64,000 nucleotides of DNA from Callaeas wilsoni (Eukaryota > Chordata > Aves > Passeriformes > Callaeidae), in contig VWPU01004201.1 in assembly GCA_013398955.1 (NCBI GenBank), positions 1 to 64,000 of the forward strand. Direction: 5' to 3'. The position numbers and the translations under genes were made by a program. How positions within the stretch are numbered: position 1 is the first letter of the stretch; the number at the start of each line of letters is the position of its first letter. Shown one piece after another: positions 36,401 to 46,300 of the stretch. The notes under the pieces were generated by a model, which made no database searches, was not told where the DNA came from, and saw only the letters and a program-made list of their open reading frames with translations.

Positions 36401-39140
36401 ATCCAGGAGATATCCATTTCTGCCTCTGCCAAGTCATTTTATCTCTCTGCCTCAGTGGTCTCATCTCTGAAATTATGATGGGAAACTTCTAATCATTTTA
36501 GAGTGCTCAACAAAGACAGAAAATGCTGATCATGCTGCATGCAAAGCTATTCATCTTTATTTTAAAAAAAAAAGTTTCCAATGCAAATGTCACATATATA
36601 ACCAAATTTAATTATATTATACTTAATTTCTCTTCTGAAACAAACCCAAGCTTATTAACCACTAGCATAAGAGCCACATATCACCAAAGGTAACTGCTGT
36701 AGATGACTTACAGAAATCAAGATTTTAAAATTCCCATGAATGGTCCCTAAAACTACCAATAGATTTGAAAGAGAGATGCTCACCTTCTGTGACTCCACTA
36801 ATAGCAAGAGAAATAATTGCCAGGAGATTCTCACATGGAGCTTTGTTTATCTAAACAAAGAAAACAGTTGGAATTCTCTAGTCTGACCATAACGTATCTA
36901 ACAAAACCAAAATTCTTGTTTCCAAATAGGCATATTTAAAACAAACATTAACATTCAACTTTCCAAACCAGTCCATGAAATTTGACCCGTCAGTTAACTA
37001 TAGTAAGTTCTTATTGAGTATGAAACCTTGCCTGACTGCTTCCAGCCACTAAAGACCCAAATGTACAGTCAGATATCTGCCTCTGAAAATTAATATCCCA
37101 CATTCAGACTTCATTCAAGTATTATTTGATCATACAGTATTTGACTCCTTTCATTCAGCTGACAAGGCAGCTTTGTTACATATTAGGAACAAATCACAAA
37201 ATAGTTTTGATTTGAAGAGCCATAAAGAGCTCCTTGTTCAAACCCCCCTGCCAGGGGCAGAGACACCTTTCACTAGACCAGGTTGCTTAAAACCCCATCC
37301 AACCTGACCTTGATCACTTCCAGGGATGGGGCATCCACAACATCTTGGGGCAACTTGTTCCAGTGCCTCACCATCCTCATGGTGAAGAATTTCTTTCTGA
37401 CATCTACTCTAAACCTACCCTTTCCACCCACTCCTTAAGTAGTTATTGAACAATGCATATTTATGAATTAGAAACTTCAGATGTAGCAGACTTTCATAAG
37501 AATTACAAAGAACAGCTGGAAAAGGCTCAGACAAAAGCTCTGACCATGGTGTGCTGTCTATAAAACACAAGATTCTACCAATCTCCTTGAATCATCTACA
37601 CTTAATCTCAATTACCTCACTATTACATAGTTCCTGTCTTGAATAAAGTGTTTCCTTACACTAAAGTAAGGTGTTGTTATGTTAATATACTAGCCCCCAA
37701 ATAGAAATTTGAGATTCAACAAGAGATAAGCTTCAGCACTTTAAAGTACTTACTATTTCTTCTTCTACAACAACTCTAAAAGCTTGATCCAAGGTACACT
37801 TCTTTTCATTTTCACTGCAAATGCAAACATTCCACCTTAGTTAGTAACAACCTTCAGGCACATGATTACTAAAAGTTATCTGAATAGGCACTTTTTAAAA
37901 AAATCAAGTGGCCGTTACTTACCTTCCAGGAACCTGGTTAAATGCATTCAACAACGGCTTGATGCTTTTGTTAATCAGAGCCTCTCTGGTGGATGTCTAC
38001 CAAAATGCAAAGAAAGAAAAGCTGCAACACCAGTACAAAACTAAAAGGATCTTCCTCCTTCCTCTGACAGTGGACAGAAATACTATGGCACCTTTCTGCC
38101 ACACATCATGTGTTAGCTTACAGAGAGAACTTTGTAACAAGAAGAGCAAATAACAAGCACATAGGAAATTAGGCTAGTGGAGCATCACACCTCAGACCTG
38201 GGCTAACGGTGTGGTGAAAATAGTATTTCTAAGTGATACACAGAGGATCACGCTGTTGTGACCAACACTGCATCCATCATTGTCTCCCACGCAACACTCA
38301 CAACTTCAGGTGGTTATGGTGGTTTGGGACACGAATTACAGAATATTCTGAGTCGGAAGGGACCCACAAGGATCATCGAGTCCAACTCCCTGCCCTGCAT
38401 GGACAGCCCCAGGAATCCCCTCACGTGCCTGAGAGCCTCTCTGTCTTCACGGGAGTTAACAGCTCCTCCCAATTTTCTATCACCTACAAACTTGCATAGG
38501 ATTCCTGCAAGACCTGCGTTTATGAAGATGTTGAAAAGCACATGACTCCTACTAAGAAGATAGTCTAAAAATTACTATTTCCTGTTACAAAATCCATCTG
38601 ATGGGACCAAGTGCTTGTGCCTCGCGCACTTCTGTGCAAATCCCATCCTCCTGTCTGACAACCTGGGTCGCAAACGACGGGATCGAGGCCTCGGTACCCA
38701 CGCAGCCCCCCAGCTCTGGGAAAGGAAAAGCATCTTCAGCAGAGGCGCAGGGGCGGCAAGTACAATACGCTCGGACGTTTTGCTGGGGGGGGCAAGCCAC
38801 ACTTTCATTGTCTTTCACACCGACTTTCGCTAAGCTGAAGACGGATCCTTCAACTTGGCCGAGCCGGCGTGCAGCCCGTCCTCACTGCCCCACAGCCGCG
38901 CCTCGGCCGCGCTGAGCGCTCCACAGAGGAGCGCCCGGGCCGCTCCCGGCAGCAGCCCCGGCCGGGCCGCGGGCCCGGAGGCGCCGAGGCACAGCCCTGC
39001 CCCGCAGCTTCCCGGGCCCCGTCCGAGCGGCAGGGACGGAGGGAAGGCTGGAGGGACGGAGGGAAGGCTGGAGGGAGGCGGGGGAGGCTCACCGTGAAGC
39101 GGAGCCGCGCCTCGGGCAGGCTGAAGAGCGGCGGCGACAT
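20897..39140 (-). CDS. THOC1: THOC1, THO complex subunit 1 (complete, 21 coding exons)
   Basis: THOC1 (p84N5/HPR1) is a nuclear subunit of THO/TREX, which couples transcription elongation to mRNA packaging and export. Exons in transcript order: 39093-39140, 37923-37996, 37754-37814, 36784-36850, 35598-35716, 34889-34937, 34304-34399, 33948-34030, 33398-33471, 33055-33163, 31742-31873, 31264-31364, 29925-29991, 29706-29756, 28985-29055, 27582-27677, 27224-27289, 25135-25218, 24764-24911, 23161-23239, 20897-21192. They total 1,971 nt, 656 residues plus TAA (20897-20899); human has 657. A helical THO core fills residues ~1-535, a basic stretch RKRPAPEDF near 412, an acidic run at 541-552, and a C-terminal death domain at about 568-650. 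The ATG at 39138-39140 has A at -3 and gives [12 protein letters not shown], like human. An in-frame ATG 45 nt upstream (39183-39185) is a less likely start. Confidence 0.98.
23161..23239 (-). CDS. THOC1: THOC1 exon 20 (acidic)
   Basis: Encodes [20 protein letters not shown] then LKENNE (533-558) plus A. Acceptor CATTGTAG, donor GTAAGA. It links the THO core to the death domain. Confidence 0.95.
24404..24480. repeat. (TA)n/(CA)n compound microsatellite in THOC1 intron 19
   Basis: Runs of TATA, ACACAC, then about 13 TA units and a final CACACACACA block. Likely polymorphic. The TA core is self-complementary. Confidence 0.95.
24764..24911 (-). CDS. THOC1: THOC1 exon 19
   Basis: Encodes [20 protein letters not shown] then [20 protein letters not shown] and VIKLAKELP (484-532), practically invariant in vertebrates. 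Acceptor TATTGTAG, donor GTAAGT. Confidence 0.98.
25135..25218 (-). CDS. THOC1: THOC1 exon 18
   Basis: Encodes [20 protein letters not shown] then NMVENKY (456-482) and AA of a Lys codon. Acceptor TTTCTTTAG, donor GTATGT. Confidence 0.96.
26204..26286. repeat. two adjacent hairpins in THOC1 intron 17
   Basis: First: 12-bp perfect arms at 26204-26215 and 26218-26229 (TTTCTGTTTAAA / TTTAAACAGAAA) around TG. Second: arms 26241-26258 and 26267-26286 (CATGCCAAAAACATGAAA against TTTCATGTTTAAATGGCATG), nearly complementary around an 8-nt loop. They could be a small inverted-repeat element or a chance AT-rich structure. Confidence 0.6.
27224..27289 (-). CDS. THOC1: THOC1 exon 17 (tandem donors)
   Basis: Encodes [20 protein letters not shown] then S (434-454) with split codons. 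Three overlapping donors (GTAG-GTAG-GTAA) lie 4 nt apart. Only the middle one, with exon end at 27224, keeps the frame to [10 protein letters not shown] in exon 18. Confidence 0.94.
27582..27677 (-). CDS. THOC1: THOC1 exon 16 (basic, likely NLS)
   Basis: Encodes [20 protein letters not shown] then [11 protein letters not shown] (402-432). The two basic clusters suit a nuclear localisation signal (inference). Donor GTATGT; the last two bases AA pair with T of exon 17 to give Asn. Reading past the donor gives a spurious longer ORF. Confidence 0.96.
28395..28465 (+). repeat. possible MIR-like fragment
   Basis: GGAGTCAAAGTTCAAGTTTTG followed by CCACTAGTTAGTAACTAATTA resembles the middle of MIR. 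Weak, short match judged by eye. Confidence 0.3.
28985..29055 (-). CDS. THOC1: THOC1 exon 15
   Basis: Encodes [20 protein letters not shown] then VKE (378-400) plus AG of an Arg codon. Acceptor TTTCTACAG, donor GTAACT. Confidence 0.96.
29706..29756 (-). CDS. THOC1: THOC1 exon 14
   Basis: Encodes [17 protein letters not shown] (361-377). Acceptor TTCATAG, donor GTAAGT, phase 0 on both sides. Confidence 0.96.
29925..29991 (-). CDS. THOC1: THOC1 exon 13
   Basis: Encodes [20 protein letters not shown] then YQ (339-360). Acceptor AATTCCAG; the donor is GTTGGT, with T at +3 instead of the usual purine. Confidence 0.95.
30410..30560 (+). repeat. MIR-like ancient SINE in THOC1 intron 12
   Basis: GGAATTCAGAATACCTGAAC, CTTCTCTGCCACTAGACTGCC and GAATTAGGATAATGATCC..AGTTCTTTGAGAGCTG follow MIR order along about 150 bp. 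Confidence 0.6.
31264..31364 (-). CDS. THOC1: THOC1 exon 12
   Basis: Encodes [20 protein letters not shown] then [13 protein letters not shown] (305-337) plus AG. Acceptor TTGTTTAG, donor GTAATG. Confidence 0.97.
31590..31730 (+). repeat. CR1 LINE 3' end in THOC1 intron 11
   Basis: CATGGAGTCTCGACTGAACA, CTGATCAACTGCTCCAGCTGA and GGTTCCTTCCAACCTCAACT match a diverged CR1 tail. The element is antisense to THOC1 and its 3' end abuts the exon 11 donor. Confidence 0.8.
31742..31873 (-). CDS. THOC1: THOC1 exon 11
   Basis: Encodes [20 protein letters not shown] then [20 protein letters not shown] and TSEK (261-304). Acceptor TTTTATAG, donor GTACGT at 31736-31741. A CR1 copy ends within about ten bases of this donor. 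Confidence 0.97.
32259..32376. repeat. T/G-rich low-complexity tract in THOC1 intron 10
   Basis: Runs of T interrupted by TTTG and a GTGTGTGTGTGTGTG block. Seen directly; no function assigned. The spurious basic ORF on the minus strand comes from it. Confidence 0.85.
33055..33163 (-). CDS. THOC1: THOC1 exon 10
   Basis: Encodes [19 protein letters not shown] then [17 protein letters not shown] (225-260). Acceptor TTCCACAG, donor GTAATC. Confidence 0.96.
33398..33471 (-). CDS. THOC1: THOC1 exon 9 (acidic loop)
   Basis: Encodes [20 protein letters not shown] then APTS (200-223), a strongly acidic segment as in other vertebrates. Acceptor CCTATTTAG, donor GTAAGC. Confidence 0.96.
33948..34030 (-). 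CDS. THOC1: THOC1 exon 8
   Basis: Encodes [19 protein letters not shown] then HESTLGQK (173-199). Acceptor TTTTTCACAG, donor GTAAAA. Confidence 0.96.
34304..34399 (-). CDS. THOC1: THOC1 exon 7
   Basis: Encodes [20 protein letters not shown] then [11 protein letters not shown] (141-171) with split codons on both sides. Acceptor ATGTTTAG, donor GTGAGA. Confidence 0.97.
34889..34937 (-). CDS. THOC1: THOC1 exon 6
   Basis: Encodes [16 protein letters not shown] (124-139) plus G. Acceptor CTGTTTCAG, donor GTGAGT. Too short to show up as a long ORF. Confidence 0.95.
35598..35716 (-). CDS. THOC1: THOC1 exon 5
   Basis: Encodes [20 protein letters not shown] then [19 protein letters not shown] (85-123), nearly identical to the human protein. 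Acceptor GTCACAG, donor GTAGGT. Confidence 0.97.
36395..36485 (+). repeat. MIR-like fragment in THOC1 intron 4
   Basis: CTGCCTCTGCCAAGTCATTTT, then ATCTCTCTGCCTCAGTGGTC and TCATCTCTGAAATTATGATGG match the centre of MIR. Confidence 0.5.
36784..36850 (-). CDS. THOC1: THOC1 exon 4
   Basis: Encodes [20 protein letters not shown] then TE (62-83) plus G of a Gly codon. Acceptor CTTTGTTTAG, donor GTGAGC. Confidence 0.95.
37215..37432 (-). repeat. CR1 LINE 3' region in THOC1 intron 3
   Basis: The + strand reads as reverse-complement CR1: CTTCCAGGGATGGGGCATCC, GCAACTTGTTCCAGTGCCTC and GTGAAGAATTTCTTTCTGAC. The element is therefore sense to THOC1. Confidence 0.9.
37754..37814 (-). CDS. THOC1: THOC1 exon 3
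   Basis: Encodes [20 protein letters not shown] then I (41-61). Acceptor TTTGCAG, donor GTAAGT. Human has RGILEEEI where this copy has RVVVEEEI. Confidence 0.95.
37923..37996 (-). CDS. THOC1: THOC1 exon 2
   Basis: Encodes [19 protein letters not shown] then NQVPG (17-40) plus AG of a split Ser codon. Acceptor TTTTGGTAG, donor GTAAGT. Confidence 0.95.
38333..38545 (-). repeat. CR1 fragment: RT remnant fused to 3' end, THOC1 intron 1
   Basis: On the minus strand, LFNIFIN then [17 protein letters not shown] resembles the CR1 reverse transcriptase block LFNIFINDL...FADDTKLGGAVD, with the catalytic AD of FADD changed. It runs within ~100 bp into the CR1 3' tail (GGTCCCTTCCGACTCAGAAT). The intervening ORF sequence is missing, so this is an internally deleted, dead copy. 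Confidence 0.7.
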
Positions 39141-39330
39141 GTTCCCGGGCGGGCGGCGCTGCGCGGCGCGGGCCGATGACGCCATGGCCCCCGCCTTCCC
39201 GGCGGGAAGAGGGAGGAGCGCGGCGCCATCGGCTCTGGCCGCGGGACGGTCCTGGGAGCACCGAGCTGTGCGGCGCGTTTGGTTGGGAAACACCGCCGGC
39301 ATCGTCGAGTCCGACCGCTAACCCAGCGCT
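38850..39330. promoter_or_regulatory. THOC1: CpG island at THOC1 promoter and exon 1
   Basis: Dense CpG and GC-boxes-like G/C runs around exon 1, in contrast to the AT-rich flanks. It contains two perfect tandem copies of a 20-bp unit, GGGACGGAGGGAAGGCTGGA, at 39033-39052 and 39053-39072 in the start of intron 1. No TATA box is seen near the ATG. Long ORFs on both strands here are composition artefacts. Confidence 0.85.
39093..39140 (-). CDS. THOC1: THOC1 exon 1 (start codon)
   Basis: Encodes [16 protein letters not shown]; donor GTGAGC. Context GAAC before the ATG. Human begins [14 protein letters not shown], so two residues are missing here. It lies inside the CpG island. Confidence 0.95.
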
Positions 39331-39610
39331 GCCAGGCCCACCGCTAAACCGCGTCCTCAAGGGCCACATCCGCGCTCTCTTTGAACGCTGCCAGGGATGG
39401 TGACTCCACCGCTTCCCTGGACAGCCTGTTCCGATGCTTGGCAGCCCTTTCGGTGAGGCAGTTGTTCCTGATATCCAGCCTAAACCTCTCCTGGCACAAC
39501 TTGAGGCCATTTGCTCTTGTCCTGTCACTTACTGCCTGGGAGAAGAGGCCGACCCCCACCTGGCCACAGCGTCATCTCAGGTGTTGTACAGGGTGATGAT
39601 GTTCCCTCGA
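39265..39610 (-). repeat. CR1 LINE 3' region, right part displaced by an LTR
   Basis: The + strand has the CR1 reverse complement: CCAGGGATGGTGACTCCACC, CAACTTGAGGCCATTTGCTC, GAGAAGAGGCCGACCCCCAC, up to GGGTGATGATGTTCCCT. The next CR1 bases (CCTGAGCCTCC...) only appear at 40,230. Confidence 0.9.
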
Positions 39611-40229
39611 TGTCCAGGCGTTAGAAGGATAAGTTACTTGTTGGCAGAATTGTCTCGTTAAAGTTTAGTATTCGACGTGTTTCAATGATCTCAGACACGC
39701 GGAGTTTAACAAAGCTTGAGGAGAAGGATGCTCCACTGAGAGTGGACACAAAAGAGTGCAGAATTTAAAGGCCGCCAGAACATTTGGCAGAATTCCCTAT
39801 AGAAGGATGGAATTAACAAAGCCAACTCAGCAACTGTGGTGGAATCTGCTCGAGCTGAGTAAAAGCTAATTCTGATAGGGAGATTGTGACCACTGATGGT
39901 CGTGGACCATTGACTCAAGAAACCCACCGACTCGGGAGCAGGCCTGAGTGTACAGACTAATTAGCATGAGAAGTGAGGGAATTATTTCACTCACAGAAGA
40001 TAGAATACAAATTAATAAGAGAACTATGTAACTTGTAGCCAGGGAACATTAATGTCTTTGTTTGCTAAAATGTATAAATACTGAAACATTTTGGTAGTCA
40101 GCATGCTGGCTTTGTGGATTTGCCACCCAACACCCCTCTCTGCTCAGCATGTAAATAAATAAAATACCTTGACTCAGTGTGTGGATTGGTTTCTTGAATA
40201 TCGGGTGAAAGAACCTATTTTGAACAACA
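39611..40229 (+). mobile_element. solo retroviral LTR inserted in a CR1
   Basis: About 610 bp separate the two halves of one CR1. Inside, a TATAAATA box at 40073-40080, overlapping AATAAA signals at 40154-40163 and an AACA end at 40226-40229 fit a U3-R-U5 order on the + strand. The 5' edge is unclear: candidates are TGTCC at 39611, CGTTAG at 39619 or TGTTCC at 39600. No target duplication was identified. No viral coding sequence is present. Confidence 0.65.
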
Positions 40230-40330
40230 ACCTGAGCCTCCTTTTCTCCAGGTTAAGCAACCCGAGTTCCCTCAGCCTTTCCTCCTTAGACTTATGCCCC
40301 AGACCCTTCACATTTCACTATTGCTAAAGT
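40230..40330 (-). repeat. CR1 LINE, continuation after the LTR
   Basis: CCTGAGCCTCCTTTTCTCCA, GTTCCCTCAGCCTTTCCTCC and CTTATGCCCCAGACCCTTCA continue the CR1 interrupted at ~39,610. Confidence 0.85.
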
Positions 40331-43300
40331 GGAAATGACTCTACAGATGTAGCTGTTGGTTTTTTTTTTTCCTGATAAACAGCCCCAGACCACAGTCTGC
40401 CACCATTTTCAAAGCATCACTGAAGTAAGAATGATTAGGGACTTTTATATCATCAGTAAAATCACCTCAGTGCTAGCAATTTACAGGTTGAGCAATATCC
40501 TATGCATACTTCCTGAGTGACAGAAATATTTCCAGCAGAAATTACACTTCTCATGATCATAGAATCAGAATTGTAGAATTGTTTGGATTAGAAGGGACAC
40601 TGGTGTTTGGCGAGGAGCTCAGGTACTGCCAAACTCTTGTTCATAAATGGGAAAAAGCTCAAACCCAATACCCCGTTCATATGGGAAGAGGCAGGCAACA
40701 TTAAAATTAAATTTATTGTCACTATTAAATGGCAATATTTAAAATAGCCTATGAAAAGACAGACGGGAGTGTGCGGGGTGTTTTTGGTGCGGTGTGGCTG
40801 CCGTTAGCTTTTGTACCGGGAGAGGGAAGTGTTTGCCCAGAAAAGAAAGGGGCAGCGTGAGGGGCTGCTGGCTCCAGGCGCTGCTCCGCTGATGGGGAGG
40901 TGGGGGCACCCTGCCAGCCCAGTTTGTCACCTCATCTGTAATTGAAACCATTGTCTGACACTGCCTAAAATACGTGCGCTATGCCAGAGCCATGCCAACT
41001 CATCTCAAACCGTGGGAATAGGGGCTTCGTTACACTGAAAACAGGCTCCACGTGATCTATCTTTTTGAATGAGTCACCTGCTTGTGCTGCGGGGCTTGCT
41101 GAATGTTGTTCATTCAGGCTCGGGAGAAAGTTTACCTTTTTTTTCTCCCCACTATTTCTCATCTCTTATTTTAATAAATTAAATCATATTATGAGTTGAA
41201 TAAAGGGCCATTCTAAATGAATAATCTGAGGTTATGCTAGCCCCCATCTCTTGCTGTAAGAAAGAGAACCAAAGAAGAACTCTCTGAATTGGTTATCAAA
41301 AAAGCTTTAAAGTTTAAGAGGATGGTAGAAAGTGAAAGTAGAAGTGTTCTAAGGAGATACTGTTAAAGGAAATGGAGTCTTTTTTTGACTATAAATGTTC
41401 TTAAGCCAAGACTAACATTTTAGATGAACAGAGAGAAGGACTGCCAACATGCTGAAAAAAGCAATACGATATATTTGTTAATGAGTACAACATGACTGAA
41501 GACTTTTCTTGGGGTAGGAACAGAAAAAGAGGAAGAAAAATGTTAGCACTGTGGTTTAACAGTGATTTATAGCCACCTCTTGTTCAATACTGAATTTTTC
41601 CTGTTTGAACGGTGTTTGTTACTTTCTCATGGATCTCATACAGAAGGGGGATGGATCAACGCTGGGCTTTTAGTGTTTGTGTTGGGTTGTGGGCAAATGA
41701 GGCTGCAGTGCCTGAAGAAGTTTCACCCCAGCAGCTGCTGTGCACCGCGGGCACAGCCCGCCCCTTCAACGGCAATGTCAGCAGCGTGGCACTTGTGCTC
41801 GCCACGCGGTGGTGGCACCGCGCCACATCTGACAGCATCGCTTGGAGCCATCCTCATCACCTCCTTAACAGAGATGCCAGTCTGTGCTCTGGGCTGGCAG
41901 ACAAAAAGCTGGTTTTGGGGATCAGAAACTCAGTGCTGTGTACCTGTAAATTAAAATGTCACAATTACCCTGGATATGAAGAGGAGTCAGTGACATTATT
42001 AATGTAGCTAATTATAAATTAGATAGCAGTATATTAGAAAAAGCTGTGTCTTCTAGTATGTGCTAGGTGGGAAGCTAAGAGGGGAAAAAGGAGGTAAATA
42101 TTGCTTTCTGCGAAAGTATTGTAAGCAAAATAATTTTTCAGCTCAGATTTAAAGCTACCACCAGCTGAAAGCTCAGATGGATGAAAGCAATCAACAGCAA
42201 GAGTATCTCAGGACACCTCTTTGCTCAGAGGTCAGTTGATAGAACAGATGTTCTATCATTTTATGTCAAGAGGCTGTGTAGTTGGAATTACAAAAAACTT
42301 CACACAGATGCTGTCTTTTGGAGTAAAGTCCTGTTCCAAGACCAGTTTGAATTTCCATTTTAATTTCTGTTACCATTCCTGTAGAAGGGCATGTCTGGAG
42401 ACTCTGAAGCCTCTCACCTCTGATGGCACTAGGGCTTAATGCTTTGCTCTCCCTCCTTCATTGCCAGCCCTTGTGCTAAAGCGCTTTTCTTTTCAACCCA
42501 CTTCCTTCCCCACCACCTTGCACACCCTCCAGTGCAGAAGTGCAGGGCATGAAAGCTGGGTAAATTGCCTTAGTAGCCTGGTTTAAATAGCTTACCTGTT
42601 ATTTCCAAACAAGTCGTGGGAAGTTGCACAAAGCAGTTTTAGCTTTTAAACCTTGATGAATATAAGGTGTCCTACCTTAGGCACTTAATTTTAAGGTGGC
42701 ATCCTGCCAGCCACTGTAGCTTGTTACAGACTGTGAGATACAATTAATAATGTGTGGACTGACGAAGGAGAAGCTAGATTAACACAAAAAATAGCCCCTC
42801 AGGAAAACTTGAATAACATTTTTATAAAGTGAATAATAGAGAATCTTTCTGCATTTTATTAGTGTATTACACTTTTCACCAGAACATACATATAACTTTT
42901 ATGTTTGTTAAATCTCACGATGATGTTCTGGTGCATTTAATACTTTCAAGGTTTCCTCTTGATTTATTGAATGAATTGGTGGGGAATATATACTGTATGA
43001 TCCTATTCTCCCATACCAGTTACAGCAGAAATGTTTCACGGATATATTTTGGTGGCATTTTTCAGATAATTTGGTAAGAGTGTCTAGAAAGGGTTCACTT
43101 ACCTGCATTCACCTGGAAGACTGCTTCACATGTGAATCTGAGAATGACTGATTTTTCTACTCCTCATCTTTTATCTGGGACATGGGACTTGCTAGCATGG
43201 AACACCTGGAATATTGCCACTCTGCACATAGGTGGAAATATTGTCACAAATGGCAATGGTTGTCAAATGACCCACTAAGGACTTTAATGACAAAGGCCAG

Positions 43301-46300
43301 GGATTTAACCTTAGAGTCAAAACCTTGCAAAAGTGTTTACCATATATTGTTTGTTTTATCCCAATGCAGAGAATGTGTCAAGCTTTTTTGCCAAAAGAAT
43401 TTACTAAAATTTGTATCTGTGTGCTACTAATACTATGGAAATCTGGCTTTTTTCAAAAGCAAGGTGTCACACATCTGGCTGCAATTCACAAAACCCATGC
43501 TATCAACAGCTCTTCCCCTCACACAGCAGTATTTTTTTGATTCTAACCTAACAATACTACTGTGATTTCAGCAGAGAACTTGAATTAGTTGGACATTTTT
43601 TAGCTAGAATTTCCTTGCAACATACCTCTCATTTTGAGCATACTCTTACATGGAACCCCTTTAATTTAATTCATGAGTGCTTTATAATATCAAACTTAGT
43701 TATTAAAGAATGGGGAAGGCATCTTCTGGACCACATGCCTATGTTTCTATACCACAAGTGCCTGGGGTTACTTTCACATCTGCCAGTGGTATGAATTCTG
43801 AAGTATGTTGTTCTTTTGTGATTATGCTACTGAAAAATGATACCATTTTTGCAGATTCAGTTCCTGTGGGTTGCACTACTGAAGCCCATTCATTCCTCCT
43901 TGACATCTTCCTTTTGCCCTTCCTTGTCAATATTCAGGAAAAATACATCTCTGCCCCGAAGAACTTCTAGTTTGAACATACATGTAAAAAAACATACAAA
44001 AGCCAGTGGAAGAGGCAGGCAACTAATTCTGATCATAAGCTTTTGAAAACGAGCTTTTCTTTGACTATAAATTCGAAATGAGAGAGCAAAGATACCCAGC
44101 AATCCAGGCTTGGGGTAATAAGGAAGAAGTGAAGAAAGTGAGAATAAGAAGGCAAGAAGGTGAGAATCCCAGAAAGACATGAGTGAAGAGAGTGAGTGTG
44201 ATGACCCACCCTTAAGGGGAAGGAAGTGGGAGTAAGATGTAAGAAGGGGTCAGAGTCATGAGTGCTGGAGGGTGAGCTTGGTCTCAGTGGGAAGGGAGAG
44301 AAGGAACCCTTGGGGCAATAAAAGAATCTAAAGCCAGGAGAGCCCATCTTAGCTCAAACGTTCAGCCTGCTTTGGAAGAAATCCACCATGCTGCAAATGT
44401 TTTTAATTTGGGTGCCCAATAGTTCTCTGTGTGGTTAATGAGGAAATGGTCCCTACCAGTGTTGAGTCCAGTCCAAATAACCTCTGACCATTACATGCAT
44501 AGGCAAGAGGAAAAGAAGAAACCAACTCTTGTAGTTCAAGCTATTGCATCAAGAGATGCAATCAGGAAAAGTTTTGCTGAGGCTGCATAGCAGGAATTCA
44601 TCCAAAAATCTCCCCAAATAAGGCAAACTATCTGGGTGAAGTTTTTATATCAGGAATTGTTGCTCTGTCAGCTGCTGTATCTCTTCTGTACTTCAGCACA
44701 GGGCATAATTTACAAGAGGGGATCCTCTCGTGCAGTTGCTGCATGATCACTACATGCTGTTCTCACATGTTGGTTCTCCTTAATAAAGAGTGAAGAAAGG
44801 ATGGGAAAATATTTTTAAAACTGTAGTGAAATTCAGTAAAATATCTTAAAATATGCAAGGCCTACAGCTAACAATTTCATTAAGATTCTTGAAAAAAAAA
44901 GCATAGGGAGGACCAGCAGGGAATTAGCAAACCGTACATGTCACATCTCCCAGCTCACTTTATGAATATGATCCTTTCTACTATATCTGTGTTTGGGTTT
45001 TGTTTTGGGTTGGGTTTTTTTCAACACTGCAAAACCTGTAAGTTCTCCATACCCAAATGGAAGTTTGTAAAGTACCTTGCTCTTTCTGGACCTGTGTTTC
45101 ACCTCAGCCTGCTGCTCTCCTAAGGTCATTCTAGATTGTCCGTGCGTGGGGGTTTTGTGTCCCCCTCTCAGACGGATTGTGGCTGGAAACTGCCAGCTCA
45201 TGGCAACTGATGACATTCTTTAAGAGCAATCTGAAGACAAAGTGGAAAAATCCAGCCATGTCTGTGTGTAAATTCTAACTAAGGCATGTGTCATTGATAA
45301 ACTTTGCTATTGGGGCTCTCTGTTATACTTTATTTATATCAACTTAAAGCCTGAAAGAATGTTGCTTTGGCTGCCTTTCAAAACCTGAGAACTAAACATA
45401 TGTGGATTCATTGAAAGGGAAATTAGTCACTCTTATTGCTTTAGAGAAACCAATCACTTTAAAATCCCTGCAACATCAATATGCCTCCCCATGATATAAA
45501 TGCCCCAGAGGTTTTCTTGTTTTGAACATTTCCTTAGTGCAACTACCTAACTACTAAAACACTGCTCGCCTACTGAAGTATGGAAAGGCATTTGGAAGTA
45601 TAGCTTGTTCAATCAAAACATCTGAACAGACTTGGAATCAGCAGAGTGTTTACATTTTTGTCAGTTAATCTCCAAGTGCTTGCTGCTATTAGCAGCTGTC
45701 TTTTTCCAGGCAGCCTTGCTTGTCATACAATACTGGAGAGCTCATGAAGAGATCCAGTGTCCTTTAACACTGTGATTTGTAGCAAACCTAAAGCTGTTTA
45801 CCCTCACTCTCATCCACACCTTTGCCAAGGTGAGCTGTTTCTCTAGGTGGAAGAAGACAGCACTGGCCCAGAAGATGAAGTGTTATTGCCATGGTGCAAC
45901 CCACTATGGTGATGCAATCAAACTCCTTTCCAAGGGCTCCTCATATCCTGTGTGACCATAACATGAGGCAAGCAGGTTGCTGAGACTGTTATGGAAAGTC
46001 CTCTCTAGTCTCCAAGCAGGAGAATCAGCCTAAGTGATAACAAACGAAGAAAGAGAACGCTAATACCCATGATGGCAAAATGGCGTTGGTTGATAGCAGA
46101 GCCCTCTTAGGCTCTGAGACTGCTCAGAAGATGTCCCTAGTCATCACTGGGCAGAGCGGTAAGGCTGTTTTCTTCTTGGATCCTCCTAGATGAAGAGCTT
46201 TGAAGCTAAGCTCTTGAACATCACTACAAAAGATGTGGGAATGGCAGGCTCCAATGCATTGAGATGAAAAGCAAGGGGTAGAACACCTACTAATTTGTGT

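Noticed and set aside
38830..39528. 232-codon minus-strand ORF and several 150-codon ORFs across the CpG island
   Set aside because: They are stop-poor because of high GC. Only the [16 protein letters not shown] segment is real THOC1 coding sequence; the rest overlaps CR1 and intron.
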